From Azohydromonas aeria (lineage in GTDB: Bacteria; Pseudomonadota; Gammaproteobacteria; Burkholderiales; Burkholderiaceae_C): a stretch of 64,000 bases of DNA. Positions 59,501 to 64,000 of the stretch are shown here, piece after piece. The stretch is from assembly GCF_009760915.1 (NCBI RefSeq), contig NZ_VIDQ01000031.1:1-64000 (forward strand), in the 5' to 3' direction. How positions within the stretch are numbered: the stretch's first letter is position 1; every line of letters starts with the position of its first letter. The notes beneath the pieces were generated by a model. That model did not search any database and had not been told where the DNA came from. It was given only the letters and a program-made list of their open reading frames with translations. The translations under genes were made by a program, and so were the position numbers.

Positions 59501-61045
59501 TCAGGCCGCGCGCTCGTCGTCGGCGAGCAGGCCGAAGTCGCGCGGGTAGTGGTCGAGCGCGGAGAGCACGGGGTAGGGCGTCATGCCGCCCATGGCGCAC
59601 AGGCTGCCGGCGAGCATCGTGTCGCACAGGTCGCGCAGCAGCCGCACCTGCTGCGGCCGGTTGTGGTTGAGCACGATGCGGTCGATGACCTCCACGCCAC
59701 GCGTGGAGCCGATGCGGCAGGGCGTGCACTTGCCGCAGGACTCGGCGGCGCAGAACTCCATGGCGAAGCGCGCCATCTGGGCCATGTCCACCGTGTCGTC
59801 GTGCACCACCACGCCGCCGTGGCCCAGCACCAGGCCCTGCGCGCCGTAGGCGTCGTAGTCCAGCGGCAGGTCCCACTGCGACTCCGGCACGTAGGCGCCC
59901 AGCGGGCCGCCGACCTGGATCGCCTTGACCGGCCGGCCGCTGGCCGTGCCGCCGCCGATGCCGAACACCAGCTCGCGCAGCGTCAGTCCGAAGGGCAGCT
60001 CGAACAGCCCGCCCTGCCTGACGTTGCCCGCGAGCTGGAAGGGCAGCGTGCCGCGGGAGCGCCCGGTCCCGAAGTCGCGGTAGAACGCCGCGCCGTGCTC
60101 CAGGATGGTCGGCACGGCGGCAAAGGTCAGCACGTTGTTGATGACGGTCGGGCGGCCGAACAGGCCCTGCACAGCCGGCAGCGGCGGCTTTGCGCGCACG
60201 ACGCCGCGCTTGCCTTCCAGGCTCTCCAGCATCGCGGTCTCCTCGCCGCAGACGTAGGAGCCGCCGCCCACGCGCACCTCGATGTCGAAGGCGATGTTGG
60301 AGCCCAGCATCGAGCTGCCCAGCACGCCCGCCTCGCGCGCCTTGCGCAGCGCGGCCTCGAAGGTGCGGACCGCGTGCGGGTACTCGGAACGGATGTAGAT
60401 GAAACCCTTGGACGCGCCCACGGCCAGGGCGGCGATGGCCATGCCCTCGATCAGCAGGAAGGGGTCGCCCTCCATCAGCATGCGGTCGGCGAAGGTGCCC
60501 GAGTCGCCCTCGTCGGCATTGCAGACCACGTACTTGCGGTCGGCAGAGGCTTGCGCCACGGTGCGCCACTTGATGCCCGCGGGAAAGGCGGCGCCGCCGC
60601 GGCCGCGCAGGCCGGAGTCGAGCACCTGCTGCACGATCGCTTCAGGCGTGCAGGCCAGCGCGGCCTGCAGTCCGCTCCAGGGCACGTCGGCCAGCGGGTC
60701 GTCGAGGCCGCAACGGGCAAACGTCAGGCGCTGCTGGCGCTTGAACTGGGCGATGTCCTCGACGGCACCCAGGCGCAGCGCATGCGCGCCGCCCTGCAGC
60801 CAGCCGGCCTCGAACAGCGAGCCCACGTCCTCGGCACGCACGGGGCTGTAGGCGATGCGGCCCGTGGCGGTCTGCACCTCGACCAGCGGCTCCAGCCACA
60901 GCAGGCCGCGCGAGCCGTTGCGCACGATGCGGACGTCCTGGCCGCTGCCGCGCGCGTGCGCGGCGATGGCGGCGGCGACGAGGTCGGCATCGGCGGCCAG
61001 GGCCGCGGCGTCGGCGGGGACGAAGACGGTGGTGGCGGCGCTCAT
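59501..61045 (-). CDS. fdsB: NAD-dependent formate dehydrogenase beta subunit (NuoF-like, FMN/NAD)
   Basis: 514 residues. An N-terminal thioredoxin-like part (to about 110) precedes the NuoF-type diaphorase: GLRGRGGAAFPAGIKW (NAD site), CNADEGDSGTFADRML (FMN site), SYVCGEETAMLESLEGKRG, and the [4Fe-4S] Cys run ESCGKCTPCRIGSTRG near the C terminus. It reduces NAD with electrons from FdsA. Its start overlaps the fdsG stop by four bases. Confidence 0.97.
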   Translation of the reverse strand: MSAATTVFVPADAAALAADADLVAAAIAAHARGSGQDVRIVRNGSRGLLWLEPLVEVQTATGRIAYSPVRAEDVGSLFEAGWLQGGAHALRLGAVEDIAQFKRQQRLTFARCGLDDPLADVPWSGLQAALACTPEAIVQQVLDSGLRGRGGAAFPAGIKWRTVAQASADRKYVVCNADEGDSGTFADRMLMEGDPFLLIEGMAIAALAVGASKGFIYIRSEYPHAVRTFEAALRKAREAGVLGSSMLGSNIAFDIEVRVGGGSYVCGEETAMLESLEGKRGVVRAKPPLPAVQGLFGRPTVINNVLTFAAVPTILEHGAAFYRDFGTGRSRGTLPFQLAGNVRQGGLFELPFGLTLRELVFGIGGGTASGRPVKAIQVGGPLGAYVPESQWDLPLDYDAYGAQGLVLGHGGVVVHDDTVDMAQMARFAMEFCAAESCGKCTPCRIGSTRGVEVIDRIVLNHNRPQQVRLLRDLCDTMLAGSLCAMGGMTPYPVLSALDHYPRDFGLLADDERAA

Positions 61046-61488
61046 CGCGGGCCTCCCACGTCGTCGAGCAGGTCGTCGAGCCGTTGCGCGCTCATGCGCC
61101 CGTAGGGCTGGCCTTCGAGCATGACGGCCGGTGCCAGGGCGCACAGGCCCAGGCAGTACACCGGCTCGACCTCGCAGCCGCCGGCGGCGCGTGCGCGCTG
61201 CAGCAGCTGCTCGCCGCCGACGCTGCGGCAGGCCTCGGCGCGGCACACCTGCAGCACCGGGCCCTGCGCCGGCTCGGTGCGGAAGTGGTGGTAGTAGGTC
61301 AGCACGCCGTGCACCTCGGCGCGCGAGAGGTTCAGCGCGTGGGCGATCTGCTGCACCGCCTGCTCCGGCACGTGGCCCAGCGCCTCCTGCACGCCGTGCA
61401 GCACGGGCATGAGCGGGCCGTCGAGCCGGCCACGTTCGGCAAGGACCTGACCGACGGCTTGCCGGTCGTACGAATCGGTGTGCTTCAT
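61042..61488 (-). CDS. fdsG: NAD-dependent formate dehydrogenase gamma subunit (NuoE-like)
   Basis: 148 residues, thioredoxin-like [2Fe-2S] protein of the NuoE family. Cluster cysteines are in VCRAEACRSVGG and VYCLGLCALAP. The helical N-terminal part (GPLMPVLHGVQEALGHVPEQ) is typical. First gene of fdsGBA-fdhD-fdsD; the operon promoter and a TTGAC/GTCAA palindrome lie just upstream at 61554-61567. Confidence 0.96.
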   Translation of the reverse strand: MKHTDSYDRQAVGQVLAERGRLDGPLMPVLHGVQEALGHVPEQAVQQIAHALNLSRAEVHGVLTYYHHFRTEPAQGPVLQVCRAEACRSVGGEQLLQRARAAGGCEVEPVYCLGLCALAPAVMLEGQPYGRMSAQRLDDLLDDVGGPR

Positions 61489-61553
61489 GCGGGTTTCCGG
61501 TGAAGGGGCCTGTGTTGCGGCCGGACTATCCGGGCCGCCCCGCGGAAACGCCG

Positions 61554-61567
61554 TTGACTGCGGTCAA
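61554..61567. promoter_or_regulatory. Operator-like palindrome upstream of fdsG
   Basis: TTGACTGCGGTCAA, one central mismatch. With its flanks it reads CCGTTGACTGCGGTCAATTT, and the same 20-base sequence recurs, inverted, before the oxc gene. Confidence 0.7.
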
Positions 61568-61866
61568 TTTTTACGGATCAAGGGAAAGTCCCGATGACCG
61601 GCGTGCCGGGACATTATTCGGAGGGATTCATCGAGTTTGTAAAAACCGCACCTGCAAATTGCTGCGGTGCATCCATATACGAAAGCTTATCGTCATCATG
61701 AATAAATGTGTTTGGCGTTGAGAAAGCAACGAACGTCTAAAAACTCTTTGACTGACAGTGATTTGCGTGAGGGTTTGTCGCCTGGTGCGGCGGGCTGGCC
61801 AATTACCGGAAAACCCTGATTGAAGCTGAGGACCTAGGGAAAGCGCTTATCCGAGTTTTCAAGCCG

Positions 61867-61880
61867 TTGACCGCGGTCAA
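61867..61880. promoter_or_regulatory. Operator-like palindrome upstream of oxlT
   Basis: TTGACCGCGGTCAA, a perfect 14-base palindrome, 73 bases before the oxlT start and preceded by CCG as in the copy upstream of fdsG. Confidence 0.7.
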
Positions 61881-61952
61881 GAGTTTTTCGGGACTGTGAA
61901 AACGACATTGGGTCCCGCCATCACTGGCTCCAAAACCGAGGAGTGCAACCCA

Positions 61953-63296
61953 ATGAGCTCACATCACACGGCTCCAGCAGCCGCAGTTGAAATCACGCGT
62001 GGCCCGGCGTTCCGCTGGGGACAACTGGTCATCGGCGTACTGTGCATGGCGATGATCGCCAACCTGCAGTACGGCTGGACCCTGTTCGTCAACCCGATCT
62101 CCGACAAGTACGGCTGGTCCCGCGCCGCCATCCAGATCGCCTTCACGATCTTCGTGCTCACCGAGACCTGGCTGGTGCCCATCGAGGGCTACCTGGTCGA
62201 CAAGTTCGGACCCCGTCCTGTCGTGCTGGGCGGCGGCCTGCTGTGCGGCATCGGCTGGGTCATGAACTCCTACGCCGGCTCGCTGACCATGCTGTATGCC
62301 GCAGCCGCCGTCAGCGGCATCGGCGCCGGTGCGGTGTACGGCACCTGCGTGGGCAACGCGCTGAAGTGGTTCCCCGACCGCCGAGGGCTGGCCGCGGGCA
62401 TCACGGCCGCAGGCTTCGGTGCCGGCTCGGCGCTGACCATCCTGCCCATCACCGCCATGATCAAGGCGCGCGGCTATGAGGATGCGTTCTTCTACTTCGG
62501 CATCGGCCAGGGCCTGATCGTGATGGTCGCGGCGCTGGCCCTGCTCGACCCGAACAAGGTCATGAAGACGATCAAGACCTCGGTGACGACGCTGCAGCAG
62601 TCGCGCCGCGACTACAAGCCCACCGAGGTGCTGCGCAAGCCGGTGTTCTGGGTGATGTACGCGATGTTCGTGATGGTCGCGGCCGGCGGCCTGATGGCCA
62701 CCGCACAGCTCGCGCCGATCGCCAAGGACTTCAAGATCGCCGACGTGCCGGTGAGCATCATGGGCCTGGCGCTGCCGGCGCTGACCTTTGCCATGGCCAT
62801 CGACCGCGTGCTCAACGGCCTGACGCGGCCGTTCTTCGGCTGGGTCTCCGACAAGATCGGCCGCGAGCAGACCATGTTCGTCGCCTTCGCCGTCGAGGCC
62901 GCGAGCATCTACGGCCTCTACCAGTTCGGCCACAACCCGCTGGCCTTCGTGCTGCTGACCGGCCTGGTGTTCTTCGCCTGGGGCGAGATCTACAGCCTGT
63001 TCCCTTCCACCTGCGCCGACACCTTCGGCTCCAAGTTCGCCGCCTCCAACGCCGGCATGCTCTACACCGCCAAGGGCACGGCCTCGCTGCTGGTGCCGCT
63101 GTCCAGCATCCTGGTGGCCTCCACCGGCACCTGGGAGACGGTGTTCAACGTGGCGGCCGCGATGAACGCGGTGGCCGCGGTGATGGCCTGGTTCGTGCTG
63201 CGCCCGATGCGCCGCAAGTTCATCGACCAGGCCCGCCAGCAGGGCGCGGCACAGGAAGCCCGCGACGCCAAGTCCTACGCGGGCGGCACGGCCTGA
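61953..63296 (+). CDS. oxlT: Oxalate/formate antiporter (MFS)
   Basis: 447 residues, 12 membrane helices of the major facilitator family. Exchanges external oxalate for internal formate. Landmarks: LQYGWTLFVNPISDKYGWSR in the first helices, GYLVDKFGPRPVVLGGG, an Arg-containing AMAIDRVLNGLTRPFFGWVS, and NAGMLYTAKGTASLLVPLSS, where the Lys corresponds to the essential Lys of OxlT. ATG 61953 has GAGGAG upstream; the earlier in-frame ATG at 61896 lacks this. Followed by oxalyl-CoA decarboxylase, and divergent from formate dehydrogenase. Confidence 0.93.
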   Translation: MSSHHTAPAAAVEITRGPAFRWGQLVIGVLCMAMIANLQYGWTLFVNPISDKYGWSRAAIQIAFTIFVLTETWLVPIEGYLVDKFGPRPVVLGGGLLCGIGWVMNSYAGSLTMLYAAAAVSGIGAGAVYGTCVGNALKWFPDRRGLAAGITAAGFGAGSALTILPITAMIKARGYEDAFFYFGIGQGLIVMVAALALLDPNKVMKTIKTSVTTLQQSRRDYKPTEVLRKPVFWVMYAMFVMVAAGGLMATAQLAPIAKDFKIADVPVSIMGLALPALTFAMAIDRVLNGLTRPFFGWVSDKIGREQTMFVAFAVEAASIYGLYQFGHNPLAFVLLTGLVFFAWGEIYSLFPSTCADTFGSKFAASNAGMLYTAKGTASLLVPLSSILVASTGTWETVFNVAAAMNAVAAVMAWFVLRPMRRKFIDQARQQGAAQEARDAKSYAGGTA

Positions 63297-63337
63297 ACCA
63301 GCGCGCCTCGCGGCGCGACTGAACCGGTTTGCCTCCC

Positions 63338-63370
63338 TCGCCATGTCCGCGCTCGCAGCGGGCATGGCGA
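63338..63370 (+). terminator. Hairpin between oxlT and oxc
   Basis: Arms TCGCCATGTCCGC (63338-63350) and GCGGGCATGGCGA (63358-63370), one G-U wobble, 7-base loop. No T-run follows, so it may be a weak terminator or an mRNA-stabilising stem that separates expression of the two genes. Confidence 0.5.
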
Positions 63371-63453
63371 CGGGACCGGCGACCTCACCGAGACGTCCTG
63401 AAAGTTACGCAGGCAACCAACAAGGGAAATTCCCAGCCCGCGTTTCCTGAAAA

Positions 63454-63467
63454 TTGACCGCAGTCAA
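63454..63467. promoter_or_regulatory. Operator-like palindrome upstream of oxc
   Basis: TTGACCGCAGTCAA, one central mismatch. Read on the minus strand with flanks it is CCGTTGACTGCGGTCAATTT, identical to the copy upstream of fdsG. It lies 107 bases before the oxc ATG, showing that oxc has its own promoter. Confidence 0.7.
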
Positions 63468-63573
63468 CGGAAGAAATCGAGGCCCCGGGCCACAGTCACT
63501 CCAAGCCCGGTACGCGACGCAGTCACCACGGCGACACCGAACAGCCACCTTCTTGAAGCACGAGGAATCCGAC

Positions 63574-64000
63574 ATGTCCACCGTCATCGAACCCTCCCAG
63601 GCCAGCCGCGCGGCCGCCGTCGCCGCCAGCGGCGCGGCACTGGCCGAAGGGGCCGCCGGCGCCGAGCAGGAGCAGCAGCTCACCGACGGCTTCCACCTGG
63701 TCATCGACGCGCTCAAGCTCAACGACATCGACACCATCTACGGCCTGCCCGGCATTCCCATCACCGACCTCACGCGCCTGGCGCAGGCGGAAGGAATGCG
63801 CGTGATCTCCTTCCGCCACGAGCAGAACGCCGGCCACGCCGCGGCCGCCGCCGGGTTCCTCACGCAAAAGCCCGGCATCTGCCTGACCGTGTCGGCCCCG
63901 GGCTTCCTCAACGGCCTGACCGCGCTGGCCAACGCCACCGTGAACTGCTTCCCGATGATCCTGATCAGCGGCTCCAGCGAGCGCGAGATCGTGGACCTGC
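63574..64000 (+). CDS. oxc: Oxalyl-CoA decarboxylase, N-terminal part (cut by window edge)
   Basis: The first 142 residues are present. After an Ala-rich leader of about 35 residues the thiamine diphosphate-enzyme PYR domain begins: [40 protein letters not shown], and [20 protein letters not shown] with the catalytic Glu of the cofactor site. This order is that of oxalyl-CoA decarboxylase, which converts oxalyl-CoA to formyl-CoA and CO2. GAGGAAT precedes ATG 63574. A formyl-CoA transferase gene (frc) is expected beyond the right edge. Confidence 0.92.
   Translation, partial: MSTVIEPSQASRAAAVAASGAALAEGAAGAEQEQQLTDGFHLVIDALKLNDIDTIYGLPGIPITDLTRLAQAEGMRVISFRHEQNAGHAAAAAGFLTQKPGICLTVSAPGFLNGLTALANATVNCFPMILISGSSEREIVDL

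Larger units (their letters stand above)
61489..61952. other. Divergent regulatory region between fdsG and oxlT
   Basis: 464 bases without a gene, clearly A/T-richer than the surroundings between about 61600 and 61900. It must hold two divergent promoters. Two copies of a TTGAC/GTCAA palindrome lie one near each end. On the minus strand TTTACA (61643-61638) and AATAAT (61618-61613) could form an fds promoter, with a long 19-base spacer. The short frame at 61500-61721 has no coding features. Confidence 0.6.

Noticed and set aside
56669..61105. Open frame of 1478 codons on the plus strand
   Set aside because: It is antisense to fdsA and fdsB, which have full family motifs. The composition is typical of a shadow frame in very GC-rich DNA.
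61659..61672. TTGCTGCGGTGCAT, partial PhaR-like motif upstream of fdsG
   Set aside because: The right half lacks GCAG, so it does not meet the CTGC-N3-GCAG rule.
61500..61721. Possible 73-residue leader protein upstream of oxlT
   Set aside because: No ribosome site, no recognisable pattern, and it lies across the fds promoter region and operator.

Overview
The window is very GC-rich, densely packed DNA from a betaproteobacterium. It is most likely Burkholderiales and probably Comamonadaceae-like. This rests on the fdsGBACD formate dehydrogenase, the class III FrmA/FghA formaldehyde pair, a polyhydroxyalkanoate phasin, the betaproteobacterial-type GshA, a Bug/TctC binding protein, and a Rep/ParA/ParB replication-partition block. 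No rRNA, tRNA, CRISPR array, transposase or integrase was recognised. Both strands carry long open frames that are only GC-driven shadows of real genes.

Layout. 0-4 kb: start of soxB (runs off the left edge), a uracil-DNA-glycosylase-like gene, a GlxA/GbdR-type AraC regulator and sdaA, which together suggest glycine betaine/sarcosine/serine catabolism. 4-10 kb: a signalling block of two GGDEF proteins with altered signature motifs, a degenerate receiver-like protein, and a NarL-type two-component pair. 10-16 kb: XRE regulator-dgoK-Bug operon, argG with ppnP, a secreted hypothetical and a SAM methyltransferase. 16-27 kb: BTAD/TPR regulator, acuI-like reductase, host-attachment-like protein, trypsin-like protease, hybrid sensor kinase, an intact diguanylate cyclase and a MOSC protein. 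27-36 kb: trans-3-hydroxy-L-proline dehydratase-type enzyme, SLC13 transporter, phasin, gshA, and a LysR gene divergent from frmA-fghA. 36-44 kb: three sensor kinases (one lacking its phospho-acceptor histidine), a degenerate GH19 protein, a GAF protein and two unknowns.

44.4-49.7 kb is a plasmid-type replication and segregation module. It contains four copies of a 19-bp palindrome downstream of and inside parB, then parB and parA, a long inverted repeat, DnaA-box-like sites, 22-bp iterons and a Rep_3-type initiator. Because argG and gshA lie on the same molecule, this looks like a chromid or a chromosome with a captured replicon.

49.7-54.4 kb holds an NTF2-like protein, two c-type cytochromes, a GDSL esterase and small proteins. 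54.5-64 kb is an oxalate/formate island: a LysR gene, fdsGBA-fdhD-fdsD on the minus strand, and divergently an oxalate/formate antiporter followed by oxalyl-CoA decarboxylase (cut by the right edge). Oxalate enters and formate leaves through the antiporter, decarboxylation of oxalyl-CoA yields formyl-CoA, and formate is oxidised to CO2 with NADH production. Three copies of the palindrome TTGACYGCRGTCAA sit one upstream of each transcription unit and probably make this a single regulon.
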